From NCBI GenBank assembly GCA_017417315.1, contig JAFPZK010000035.1, positions 1 to 55,285 of the forward strand: a stretch of 55,285 bases of DNA. The letters are read 5' to 3'. Numbering within the stretch: the first letter of the stretch is position 1; every line of letters starts with the position of its first letter. Below are positions 41,675 through 49,880 of this stretch, piece by piece. Both the position numbers and the translations under genes were made by a program. Below the pieces are notes generated by a model. It had not been told where the DNA came from and searched no databases. It worked only from the letters and a program-made list of their open reading frames with translations. The stretch comes from Bacteroidales bacterium. Lineage in GTDB: Bacteria > Bacteroidota > Bacteroidia > Bacteroidales > UBA3824.

Positions 41675-42520
41675 ATGGAAATTTTCTTGTGCATATTAAT
41701 CTTTGTTTTCGGATTAATCATCGGCTCGGTGATAACATTCAGAAAATCAGCAGCTAAGGTTAACTATTTGATGGACGCTTTGGAGGCTGGCGAAATGAAT
41801 TTCCGTTTTAGCGGAAAAAACGCTTTGAACCGTGCTTTGAACCGTCTGAAAAAAATTCTCGAAAAATTCCGTCAGGAAAACGAAACCGAATCTTGGTCGA
41901 AATTAATCCGTGTTTTAACCCATGAAATTATGAACACGGTAACGCCTATCGCAGCCCTGAGCGAAGCCCTTGCGCAAGACCCGTCGCTTGACACAAAAGC
42001 CGGTCTTGAAACAATTTCCGCCTCGTCAAAAGATTTGATAAAATTTATTGATTCTTACCGTAGCCTTTCAAAAATTTCAAAACCCGCAAAACGTCCCGTC
42101 GTTGTTGCGGAAATGATAAAAAAGGTTGTTTCGCTGAACGAAAAATATTTGGAAACCTCCGGCGTAAAATGCACTGTTAAAGGCATTTATAATGATATTT
42201 TGATTTATGCTGACGAGGGGCAGATTTCGCAAATTTTTATAAACCTGATAAAAAACGCAGTTCAGGCTCAGTCTAAAAACATTGAAATTTCCGCAGAAAC
42301 AGCCTCTTCGGGTGCGGTTTCGATTTCTGTCAGCGACGACGGACTGCCGATTAGTCACGAAAACAAAGAACAAATTTTCATACCGTTTTACACCACGAAA
42401 TCAGGCGGTTCGGGCATAGGACTTAGTCTTTCAAGACAAATAATGCGACTTCATAACGGCACGATAGACCTTCTTCAAAGCGACAATCAAAAAACGACAT
42501 TTGTGTTGAAGTTCGCTTGA
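41675..42520 (+). CDS. Histidine kinase partner of the NtrC-type regulator
   Basis: 281 residues. One N-terminal membrane helix (about 2-22, FLCILIFVFGLIIGSVITF) with almost no periplasmic part, a short linker, a HisKA-type helix with LTHEIMNTVTPIAAL (phospho-histidine near residue 88), and HATPase_c (INLIKNAVQAQ, DDGLPI, GGSGIGLSLSRQIMRLHNG). The very short sensor part suggests that the signal is sensed in or near the membrane, as for envelope-stress kinases paired with efflux pumps. Operon with the regulator, 4-bp gap. Confidence 0.92.
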   Translation: MEIFLCILIFVFGLIIGSVITFRKSAAKVNYLMDALEAGEMNFRFSGKNALNRALNRLKKILEKFRQENETESWSKLIRVLTHEIMNTVTPIAALSEALAQDPSLDTKAGLETISASSKDLIKFIDSYRSLSKISKPAKRPVVVAEMIKKVVSLNEKYLETSGVKCTVKGIYNDILIYADEGQISQIFINLIKNAVQAQSKNIEISAETASSGAVSISVSDDGLPISHENKEQIFIPFYTTKSGGSGIGLSLSRQIMRLHNGTIDLLQSDNQKTTFVLKFA

Positions 42521-42524
42521 AATT

Positions 42525-42542
42525 TTGGCAAGTTGAATGTAG
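42525..42542 (+). promoter_or_regulatory. Orphan sigma-54-like element
   Basis: TTGGCAAGTTGAATGTAG differs by one base from the elements at 48415 and 52188. Conservation with the 52188 copy continues downstream (TTTAGyGTArTAAA). No paired palindromes lie upstream and no rightward gene follows before the convergent restriction gene. Confidence 0.5.
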
Positions 42543-42681
42543 TACCATTTAGTGTAGTAAAGGCACAACCGATTTTTCAATTCAACGCCCTGAACGTGAA
42601 ATCGCTCTGTGTGCAACATTTACAATTTGTTTTTTTGCAGCAGAAACAGCGAAAAACTTATGTGCAGCGTATGATACATTT

Positions 42682-42739
42682 CCGTTTATAGCGTGCGGAA
42701 ATATGCTTTTTTTTGATAGTTTCCGCACGGTATAAACGG
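42682..42739. repeat. 20-bp near-perfect inverted repeat
   Basis: CCGTTTATAGCGTGCGGAAA (42682-42701) against 42720-42739 pairs at 19 of 20 positions around an 18-base loop. No T run follows on either strand. It lies between the orphan sigma-54-like element and the end of the restriction gene; it could be a transcript end or a stable RNA stem. Confidence 0.7.
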
Positions 42740-42750
42740 GAAAAAAGTAA

Positions 42751-44757
42751 TTATTTGCTAATGCTTGCTATAAAACCATCCTTGCTCAATAATTCTTCTT
42801 TACCTCCTGAGATGTGTGTTATCTGCCAAACATCATCTTTCTGCACAGACAGATAATAATGATAATCTGTCAACTCAGAACAACGTTTATAACAGGCTTT
42901 CAAAACTAAAACTTTATTTTTGTATTCCTCGCTGTCAAATTGCGCCGCTTTGCTTACGTTTACACTCTTAACTTCAAAAAGATGTATTCGCCCTTTCTTA
43001 TCTTTCATCACAAAATCGGGATACGAGGAATGAACGCCATTTTGATAATATTCAAAACGAATCTCAGAATTAGACAGAAAGTTTTTACCCCACAGATATT
43101 TTTCACCGATTGACTCAATATCGCTGTGTGACAGGTCTTTCAATATGCTTGCCCATTCACGTTCAGCCTCGCTGTCAAACGAAAATTTGTCGCTGCCGTC
43201 CTTGCGCTTCCAAACCCAATCGCCGATGTTTTGGTAATGTTCGTTGTCAACATACATCGACGTAAGCGGAAACGAAACCTCTTTGTCGTTCAACTCCATA
43301 CTTTCGTCATAATTGCAAATATAATTGTCGTATTCTTTGCTTACGGCATCAACGTGTTCGCAAAAATGCCACCAACGCTGTACATTTTTTTCGGCATAAT
43401 CATAGCAAAGGTTACGGACTTCGTTTTCACTTTTTTGCAAGTTGTAATACAACGTGAAAATACTTGCCGGGGCAATTTCGTCGTGCTTTGATTTTCCACT
43501 TATAAAAGCGTCAACATCAAAATCTTTGCGCTCTGTCAGTGTTTTCAGGTGAGTGGTTTTGATGCGAATGGCTTGCGGAATGTCGTCAATATCACCAAAA
43601 AGCCGCACTTGCCGCGACTTTTTGGATTCTTTCGGTTCAATGCCCCAAATCCACGCTGTCATAGCAAGATTCTGAGCCTCAGATGTGAGCGTTTCAAAAT
43701 CTTTAAGACGTGGATTGCGACGCACCCGCCCCATTACTTGTTCGTCAAGTTGTTTGCTTTTGGTGTCTCGAACTTGATAGAGCATACAAGCCCGAGGAAT
43801 ATCCCAACCTTCACTTATCACCATTTTAAACACAATCACATCAATGGTGGATGCGTTTTCTTTGGCATAATCTTTCCAACGCTCGACTTTCAAATTGCTG
43901 ACTTTGTCGTTTGTTTCGCATTTGTCTTTTTTGTCAACAATCGACATCCATTTGAGGTGCTGATGCTCGTTTTTATGCAAAATTGTTTTGATGTTAGACC
44001 ATTCGTCTTCCGCCTTGTCTTTGTTGGAAATCTGAATAATCAAACACGGATTCACGCCCAAAAGATTGACATAATTTTCGCGTATCTCCTCAAACTTTTT
44101 GATGGCATTTTCCACGGTATCTTCTTCCGCTCCCCACTCAATTGTTTTGATGAGTTTGGCGTTCATAGCCGCCTCGTCAGTTATCTGAACATCAGGCGTT
44201 TGCCCGCGTTTAAGGTTGGGCGTGGCAGAAAAATTTATCACCTTTTCAAAGTAACTTTTGCTGATGTCGTCAAGGTTGTTGGTGGCTTGGTGACATTCGT
44301 CTTTGATGAGCCAAACACGATGATTTCTCGCTCCGTTGGTGATGCTTGTCATTGTTTCGAGAAAACTTTTCAATGTGCCTTCGTCTTTGAGTTTCGACTT
44401 GTCTTTGTAAAGGTCGCGGGGCAAAACATACACGTTGAATCCATCGGGAATAAAAAGGCGTTCTTCGCCTGACGATTCCGACGAAATGAGATGCGGATTA
44501 ATCTGCGGAAAAATGTTTTTGTCGGCGCAATCCTTGAAAACATTGTAATTTTGCTGCGCCAAATTGCCCTTCGACAATGTTGAGACAATAAACACCACAT
44601 CAGGATTATTAGTCAAAATGCGGTTCATAAAATCTGACATCATACGAGTTTTGCCGCTGCCTGTCGGGGCGCGAAACGTAAGTTCATCCTTGTGGAATAC
44701 CTTTTCCAACAACTGCGATACGGCGTTTTGTTGCAGGTCTATTGCTTCTTGTAACAT
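42751..44757 (-). CDS. Type III restriction enzyme, Res subunit
   Basis: 668 residues, shorter than the roughly 900-1000 of classical Res. Superfamily 2 translocase: Walker A FRAPTGSGKTRMMSDF (near 30-40), DEAD-box variant LIKDECHQATNN, and motif VI QVMGRVRRNP with SEGWDIPRA before it. The C-terminal nuclease has the PD-(D/E)XK pattern YPDFVMKDKKGRIHLFEVKSVN. It cuts DNA together with Mod. It starts 3 bp after the mod stop, so the two are one operon. All key residues appear intact. Confidence 0.9.
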   Translation of the reverse strand: MLQEAIDLQQNAVSQLLEKVFHKDELTFRAPTGSGKTRMMSDFMNRILTNNPDVVFIVSTLSKGNLAQQNYNVFKDCADKNIFPQINPHLISSESSGEERLFIPDGFNVYVLPRDLYKDKSKLKDEGTLKSFLETMTSITNGARNHRVWLIKDECHQATNNLDDISKSYFEKVINFSATPNLKRGQTPDVQITDEAAMNAKLIKTIEWGAEEDTVENAIKKFEEIRENYVNLLGVNPCLIIQISNKDKAEDEWSNIKTILHKNEHQHLKWMSIVDKKDKCETNDKVSNLKVERWKDYAKENASTIDVIVFKMVISEGWDIPRACMLYQVRDTKSKQLDEQVMGRVRRNPRLKDFETLTSEAQNLAMTAWIWGIEPKESKKSRQVRLFGDIDDIPQAIRIKTTHLKTLTERKDFDVDAFISGKSKHDEIAPASIFTLYYNLQKSENEVRNLCYDYAEKNVQRWWHFCEHVDAVSKEYDNYICNYDESMELNDKEVSFPLTSMYVDNEHYQNIGDWVWKRKDGSDKFSFDSEAEREWASILKDLSHSDIESIGEKYLWGKNFLSNSEIRFEYYQNGVHSSYPDFVMKDKKGRIHLFEVKSVNVSKAAQFDSEEYKNKVLVLKACYKRCSELTDYHYYLSVQKDDVWQITHISGGKEELLSKDGFIASISK

Positions 44758-44760
44758 TCT

Positions 44761-46344
44761 CTACTCCTCCAACTTTTTCTGTGTGTTGCTGAAATTCTGA
44801 CATACCCAATCGACTTTCTCTTTCAGAGTCTCGAATTTTTCTTGACCGTAAAGAGTTTCATCAATCACGTCAAACGGTGTTTTGCCTTCTTCCTTGACTG
44901 CAAAATTTGGTACGCTGTCAATCTCATACACGTCAAGATTGCCGCCGTAGGGTTTGTTTTTCTTAATCCACTCAAAATCTTTTGTGCCGTCGTAACACTC
45001 ACCCGTCATAATGCGTTTGAGACGTTTGGATGTTACATCGTATGCTATGCCGTTGGGCGTTGTGTCCGTTATTTCATTGAGTTGGCAAAGAATGAATGTG
45101 CGGTTGCCTTCGGGTGTTTTTTCATTGAGCAAATCGCCCTCTTTTGCCTCGCTACGATTGAGTTCAAGGACGGCGTGTCCGGTTGTGCCGCTACCCGCAA
45201 AGAAATCGAGGATGACGGAATCTTGTTTTGAATAAAGCGCAACTAAGCGAGAAATCAAAGGTACTGACTTCGGATATTGAAATTTTGCCTCACCACCAAA
45301 AATACTTAACAATATTTTTGTAGCATCCTGAGAATGACCAACTTCGGAATATTTCCAAATGGTCATTGGTGTAATAGATTGCTTCACTTCGGAAAGAAAT
45401 CTTTTTATTCTTGGAACACTATTGCCTTCGTCTCCAAACCAAATTTTGTTTTCAGATTTATATTTTTCAAACGTGGCTTTATCTAACCTCCAACAATATC
45501 CACTTGGCGGCATAACTTTTCTGCCACTTGGCGTTGTAATTTCATATACTTTTGACTCAATTCTCGGACCGACAGACAAATCGCTTGAAGTCCAAACTCC
45601 ACGAGGATCATTATCAGGATTTGAATACCTTTCATTAGCATCAGTAGAACGCGGCAAACCATTGCACACACAATCATTTATCTTTTTTGCGAAACACAAA
45701 ATATAATCGTGGCTTTCCGAAAAATGCTTTTTTAGATTAACAGGCGCATACGCTCTTTCCCAAATAATTGTTGCAATAAAATTACTTTCGCCCATTACCT
45801 CATCAAACAAGCATTTCACATACGCCTGATTCTTATCATCAATTGAACAAAAAAACACGCCGCTATCCGAAAGCAACATTTTGGCAAGTTTCAAACGCGG
45901 ATAAAGCATCGACAAAAGATTGTCGCGGGTGATGGCATTTTGATAGTTGGTTTTCGCAAACTCACCCATACTGTCCTTGCCGTATGGAGGGTCAATGTAG
46001 ATGACATCAATTTTGCTTTTGTACTGAATCAGAAGGTTTTGCAATGCCTCATAATTGTCACCAATGATGAGTTTGTGCGTAGGTTTGTTGTCGTCGGTAT
46101 GAAATGAAAGTTCGTTGTTTTTGCGGAAATAATGAATGTCGTCGGTCATCTTTTCCAACCGTTTGTCGAAGTGCAAACCCGTGCGCTTGTATGTAGTGCC
46201 AAGTTCGGCTATCATCATAGCCTCATTGTCAGAATCGGCATTCTTGATGAGTTTAGACAGCAATTCGGCATTGGTCGGTTCAAGAATCTTGTCCTCAACA
46301 CGTCGCTGCAACTCATCAATAAGTTCGTCTTTAATTGTACTCAT
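44761..46344 (-). CDS. Type III adenine-specific DNA methyltransferase, Mod subunit
   Basis: 527 residues from ATG 46344 (MSTIKDELIDELQ); an ATG 15 bases upstream is in frame. Beta-class N6-adenine methyltransferase: catalytic DVIYIDPPYGKD (near 115) precedes the SAM-binding motif ILDFFAGSGTTGHAVLEL (near 390). The variable middle region would be the target-recognition domain. It modifies the site and gives sequence specificity to Res. No simple-sequence repeat of the kind that causes phase variation in mod genes is visible. Confidence 0.93.
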   Translation of the reverse strand: MSTIKDELIDELQRRVEDKILEPTNAELLSKLIKNADSDNEAMMIAELGTTYKRTGLHFDKRLEKMTDDIHYFRKNNELSFHTDDNKPTHKLIIGDNYEALQNLLIQYKSKIDVIYIDPPYGKDSMGEFAKTNYQNAITRDNLLSMLYPRLKLAKMLLSDSGVFFCSIDDKNQAYVKCLFDEVMGESNFIATIIWERAYAPVNLKKHFSESHDYILCFAKKINDCVCNGLPRSTDANERYSNPDNDPRGVWTSSDLSVGPRIESKVYEITTPSGRKVMPPSGYCWRLDKATFEKYKSENKIWFGDEGNSVPRIKRFLSEVKQSITPMTIWKYSEVGHSQDATKILLSIFGGEAKFQYPKSVPLISRLVALYSKQDSVILDFFAGSGTTGHAVLELNRSEAKEGDLLNEKTPEGNRTFILCQLNEITDTTPNGIAYDVTSKRLKRIMTGECYDGTKDFEWIKKNKPYGGNLDVYEIDSVPNFAVKEEGKTPFDVIDETLYGQEKFETLKEKVDWVCQNFSNTQKKLEE

Positions 46345-46367
46345 TGTTTTGCGTTGCATTTCAGCGT

Positions 46368-46562
46368 ATGCAACTTTTCGAATATGCGGGCAAGCAAATC
46401 ACCTTAGGCAAAAAGAGAAGCGTGAACTTCACTTATGAGTCCAAGGAAATTTGCCGTAACCCGCATCCCAATAAGTTCCGTCCACGCATAACGCAGACGT
46501 TTACTGAACTTATTCAATGGGATGCTTTTAGAATCGGCAAATTTTTAGGGCATCTCGAATAA
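46368..46562 (+). CDS. Small hypothetical protein or gene remnant
   Basis: 64 residues from ATG 46368 (in-frame ATG also at 46335, inside mod). Starts MQLFEYAGKQITLGKKRSVNF and ends FRIGKFLGHLE. GC content and codon use resemble real genes rather than the AT-rich spacer after it. No family recognised. It is divergent from mod with only 23 bp between the two starts, which leaves mod's promoter inside it. That and its size make a truncated relic of a larger gene equally likely. From its end to 46749 I see only AT-rich sequence. Confidence 0.35.
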   Translation: MQLFEYAGKQITLGKKRSVNFTYESKEICRNPHPNKFRPRITQTFTELIQWDAFRIGKFLGHLE

Positions 46563-46749
46563 ATAGCAAACGCTATGATTTACAATATGTTAGTTGTTAT
46601 TTTGCGGCGGTTGCCCGCCACTTTTTTGTCATTTTGTTTCGTTTTTGTTTTTACGCTGTAAAATTAGAGAATGTTTTTTATTTGTAAAATTTTATTGGAT
46701 ATTTTTTTTAATCAAATCATAATCCGCTGATAATAAAAGTGTATTTTCC

Positions 46750-48189
46750 CTACACAAACAAATCCTCCATCACCACTTGCCGCTGAACTATGCCGCTGTG
46801 AATATTAAACTTTATGCCGTAAGTGGTTATCATCGTTAAATGTACCGTTTGCTTGGCTTTAAGAGTGGTTTTGAGCGTTTCAATTCTGTTGCGGAGTTTC
46901 ATTTCTTCGTCTTTGTCAATGACATACGGCGATGACGAAAATTTTATTTCGCAGAGGTTGACAACGTTGTCGGCACGGAAAATCAAAAGGTCGATTTGTG
47001 CACCTTGACTTTCACCATCTTGAAAATTCCACGCCGAAACTTCCGACTTTACACCGCCGATTTCCAAGGCTTTGCAAATTTGCGTAACGTGTTGAAAACA
47101 AACTTCTTCAAAGGCTACCCCCCGCCAATTCTGCATAATCTGTGCCGTCATGTTATCTTTCATGAAACTGCCGTTTGATGAGTTCGGCTCAACATATTTC
47201 AACCAAAAAAGACAAAAATTATCCGTTAATTTATATGTGTCGGACTTGCCTTTTTTGCCGTAAGGCTGATAACGAAACACAAAACCGCTCTCTTCAAGTC
47301 CCGACAATGCCGAAGTCAAACCGCCGCCGTAAGAAATGTCCGCTAACTTTGAAATCTCATCGCGAGAATAGCCGCTGTGCCGTTTTGCCAAAAGTCTGAC
47401 GATTTTTTTGGAATCCTCGGCATTTACGAAAACGGCGTTAAAAAGTCTGTTAAACTCGTCTTTCAAACGCAGATTTTTACCGAAAAGCATTTTGTCAACA
47501 TTGCCCTCAAAACTCTGTCCCTTAGCAAAATAACTTAAATAATACGGTATTCCGCCAAAAACCATATACGCCTGAACAATATCGTAACGTGAAAGTTCGA
47601 TTTCCGACTCTCTGAAAAAATCTTCGCACTCTTTTAAAGAAAAAGGCAAAAGTTTAATTTCGGAGGTCAAACGTCCGTAAAGCCCACCTTTGCTGCGCGA
47701 AATGTTTGAAAGTATCCATGAAGCCGCACTTCCGCAGACAATCAGCATTAAATTGTCGCGGCTGCTGCACCAACCATTCCAAAAATTTTCAAACGCAGCC
47801 AAAAATCCTGACCTCGGCGTGTCCATCCACGGTAATTCGTCCAAAAAAATCACCTGACGGTTGCCGTTATCAAGTTTTATCAGAAGTTGACGGAGTTGAA
47901 AAAAGGCTTCAAGCCAAGTTTTGGGCATTGCAAAGCCTTCGAGACCGCTTTCTAACAAATCGTAATAAAAACTTTCCAACTGTGTTTTCATGCGGTTTTT
48001 GTCGTTTTGACTGTCCACCGGTGAAACGCCCGTATGTTGAAAAGTCAAACGGTCTTTGAAAATTTGCTTTATTAAAAACGTTTTTCCTACTCTGCGCCGC
48101 CCGTAAACGGCTACAAATTCGGGTTTTCCGCTGTTATAAAGTTTTTCAAACTCTTGAATTTCGTCTTTTCGTCCAACAATTTTTGCCAT
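46750..48189 (-). CDS. AAA ATPase with DUF234-type nuclease-like C-terminus
   Basis: 479 residues. N-terminal NTPase: IVGRKDEIQEFEKLY, Walker A YGRRRVGKTFLIKQIF (near 30-40) and Walker B VIFLDELPWMDTPRSGFL (near 115). A winged-helix-like middle region leads into a C-terminal DUF234 domain with LLIFRADNVVNLCEIKFSSSPYVI, a D-x(n)-E-I-K pattern like the PD-(D/E)XK fold. The family is common in archaea and Bacteroidetes, often in many copies; its job is unknown, and a defence or mobile role has been suggested. The gene is preceded by four related AT-rich repeats at 48200-48301. Confidence 0.85.
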   Translation of the reverse strand: MAKIVGRKDEIQEFEKLYNSGKPEFVAVYGRRRVGKTFLIKQIFKDRLTFQHTGVSPVDSQNDKNRMKTQLESFYYDLLESGLEGFAMPKTWLEAFFQLRQLLIKLDNGNRQVIFLDELPWMDTPRSGFLAAFENFWNGWCSSRDNLMLIVCGSAASWILSNISRSKGGLYGRLTSEIKLLPFSLKECEDFFRESEIELSRYDIVQAYMVFGGIPYYLSYFAKGQSFEGNVDKMLFGKNLRLKDEFNRLFNAVFVNAEDSKKIVRLLAKRHSGYSRDEISKLADISYGGGLTSALSGLEESGFVFRYQPYGKKGKSDTYKLTDNFCLFWLKYVEPNSSNGSFMKDNMTAQIMQNWRGVAFEEVCFQHVTQICKALEIGGVKSEVSAWNFQDGESQGAQIDLLIFRADNVVNLCEIKFSSSPYVIDKDEEMKLRNRIETLKTTLKAKQTVHLTMITTYGIKFNIHSGIVQRQVVMEDLFV

Positions 48190-48229
48190 GATTTTTGATT
48201 ATATTTTGCCGCAAATATATAAAAACTAT

Positions 48230-48301
48230 GAGAATTGGCAAAATATAATATACTATATTCTGCCGATTCTCGTACTTTTAGGGTAGAATCGGCAAGATAT
48301 A
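48230..48301. repeat. Cluster of 17-18-bp repeats in alternating orientation
   Basis: GAGAATTGGCAAAATATA (48230-48247), its inverted relative TATATTCTGCCGATTCTC (48254-48271, two mismatches) and a third copy in the first orientation, AGAATCGGCAAGATATA (48285-48301). A half copy TATATTTTGCC lies at 48200-48210. They sit between the divergent ATPase gene and the efflux operon and look like binding sites. Confidence 0.65.
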
Positions 48302-48323
48302 ATTTTTACAAAAGTTTTCCGCA

Positions 48324-48363
48324 GTGTAAAATTTCTTTACACCACTGTAAAATTTCTTTACAC
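48324..48363 (+). promoter_or_regulatory. Paired activator sites upstream of tolC-like gene
   Basis: Two 19-bp dyads, GTGTAAAATTTCTTTACAC (48324-48342) and CTGTAAAATTTCTTTACAC (48345-48363), centres 21 bp apart (two helical turns). The second ends 54 bp before the GG of the sigma-54-like element, the usual place for enhancer sites of an NtrC-type activator. Same arrangement at 52097-52136. Confidence 0.8.
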
Positions 48364-48414
48364 TTTTTTATGCCTTTAAAATTGTAACTGTCATAAAATC
48401 AGCGATATAAAAAC

Positions 48415-48432
48415 TTGGCACGTTGAATGTAG
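48415..48432 (+). promoter_or_regulatory. Sigma-54-like -24/-12 element of the efflux operon
   Basis: TTGGCACGTTGAATGTAG. The -24 half (TTGGCACG) is perfect; at -12 the consensus TTGCA is ATGTA, with GG and the -12 G at normal spacing. It lies 34 bp before the ATG, so the leader is about 20 nt. An inverted repeat GTAGTT..AACTAC covers the start region. Confidence 0.7.
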
Positions 48433-48465
48433 TTTGTATTTACGAACTACAAAAAGTGTAAAGAA

Positions 48466-49809
48466 ATGAAAAAAATAAATACCATATTAACGTTGATTTT
48501 TTTTTCCATCGTCAGTTTCGCTCAAAAGCCGATGACACTGAAAGACTGTATGGAATTTGCTTTAAATAATTCGACGCAAATTCTTGCAGCAAAAGAACTT
48601 TGCTATCAGAAAGAAATTGATAGAAGAGATGCGGTATTAACCGTTTTTACGCCGCAAATCAACGCTTACGCCGGTCTCGCCCTCACTAACGGTCGCACTA
48701 CCGACCCTGAAACTAATATGTACACCGATTTAAAAATGTTTCAGGACGAATACCAAATTTCTGCTTCAATGCCGCTTTTCAACGGTTTTGAGGCTGTTAA
48801 CAATATGAAAATCAGTAAAATCGCTCTCGAAAGCGGCAAAACGTCTTTACAAGTAAAAACCGATGAAATCTGTCTTGAAATCATGCAGTATTTTTACAAT
48901 TATCTGTATTTTTCAAAAGTTACAAAGGTTTTTCAAGACGAAAAACAAGAGGCGTTGTCAGCACTTCAACAAGCCGAAAAAGAGTTTTCACTCGGAACTC
49001 AAAGCCGCGTTCAAGTGCTTGAAAAACAGAGTTTTCTCGCCGAAACAGAATATTTTCTCGCCGATTATGAGGCTAAACGCAACGCCGCTTTGTCAGCCTT
49101 GAAAAAAGTGATGATGTTCCCCTCAAACGAGGTTTTGGAAATCGACACGGCAATAAATTTTTCTCCCGTTTTAACGGACGTTGTTGAAAACGCGAATACT
49201 ATTGCAACCTCTGCAAAAGAAAGCAATTCGCAGGTTTTGATTTTTCAAAACGCATTGAAAATAAAAGAGTTGGAATTTAAAACCGCTAAATGGCAGTTTT
49301 TGCCGAGAATAGACTTAAACGCCGGTTGGTATTCGTCGCACTCAAAACTTAGCGGCGTTAATTATCAGGCTTTACCGTTCAAAGACCAAATAAAAAACAA
49401 CGGTCGGGAATACATCAGCATATCGCTTAACATTCCGATTTTCAACCGTTTACAAAAGTTCTCTAATTTTTCGCGAAAAAAATCTGACTTGCGCATCGCA
49501 AGTTATGAATTTCAAGAAAAACAAGCCGAAATCGAAAATGCCGTTTGGGAGGCTTTTGACGAGGTTTTGTCAGCACGGAAAAAATTAACGGCAGCACTCA
49601 AAACCGCTGATTTTCAGAAAGAATACTACGAAATTGCAACAAAAAAATTTCAAGCGGGAATGATTCCGTACTTGGAGTTCAACACCGCTGCTAATAAATA
49701 TGCCGAGGCTCAGGCTGCATACTTTAACGCTCTGTTTGTCAGCAAAATAAAAGCCGCCGTCGTGGTGTATTACAAAGGAACGTCATACTTAGAACAAATT
49801 GACAATTGA
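48466..49809 (+). CDS. TolC-family outer-membrane efflux protein
   Basis: 447 residues with signal peptide (ending SIVSFAQ) and the two OEP repeats: MTLKDCMEFALNNSTQILAAKELC at the start, then long coiled-coil helices, and AIxxGREYISISLNIPIFNRLQKFSNFSRKKSDL before the second helical hairpin. Forms the trimeric channel of a tripartite pump. First gene of the operon with the membrane-fusion protein and ABC ATPase. Its stop codon lies inside an array of GACAATT repeats, so the last residues (EQIDN) are repeat-encoded. Confidence 0.92.
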   Translation: MKKINTILTLIFFSIVSFAQKPMTLKDCMEFALNNSTQILAAKELCYQKEIDRRDAVLTVFTPQINAYAGLALTNGRTTDPETNMYTDLKMFQDEYQISASMPLFNGFEAVNNMKISKIALESGKTSLQVKTDEICLEIMQYFYNYLYFSKVTKVFQDEKQEALSALQQAEKEFSLGTQSRVQVLEKQSFLAETEYFLADYEAKRNAALSALKKVMMFPSNEVLEIDTAINFSPVLTDVVENANTIATSAKESNSQVLIFQNALKIKELEFKTAKWQFLPRIDLNAGWYSSHSKLSGVNYQALPFKDQIKNNGREYISISLNIPIFNRLQKFSNFSRKKSDLRIASYEFQEKQAEIENAVWEAFDEVLSARKKLTAALKTADFQKEYYEIATKKFQAGMIPYLEFNTAANKYAEAQAAYFNALFVSKIKAAVVVYYKGTSYLEQIDN

Positions 49810-49876
49810 CAATTGACAATTGACAATTGACAATTGACAGTTGAAAATTAAAAATTGAAAATTCATAATTGAAAAT
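49799..49876 (+). repeat. Tandem 7-bp repeat array (GACAATT)
   Basis: Five perfect GACAATT units from 49801, then degenerate units (GACAGTT, GAAAATT, AAAATT, GAAAATT, CATAATT, GAAAATT) up to the start of the next gene. It spans the tolC-like stop and fills the gap before the membrane-fusion gene. Confidence 0.9.
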
Positions 49877-49880
49877 TATC

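Noticed and set aside
43549..44472. A 307-codon frame on the plus strand inside the restriction gene
   Set aside because: Antisense to the helicase motifs of Res; Phe/His-rich composition is that of a shadow frame.
49799..49876. A CRISPR-like or attachment-site repeat
   Set aside because: The 7-bp unit is contiguous without spacers and decays into AT-rich sequence, as a slippage array does.
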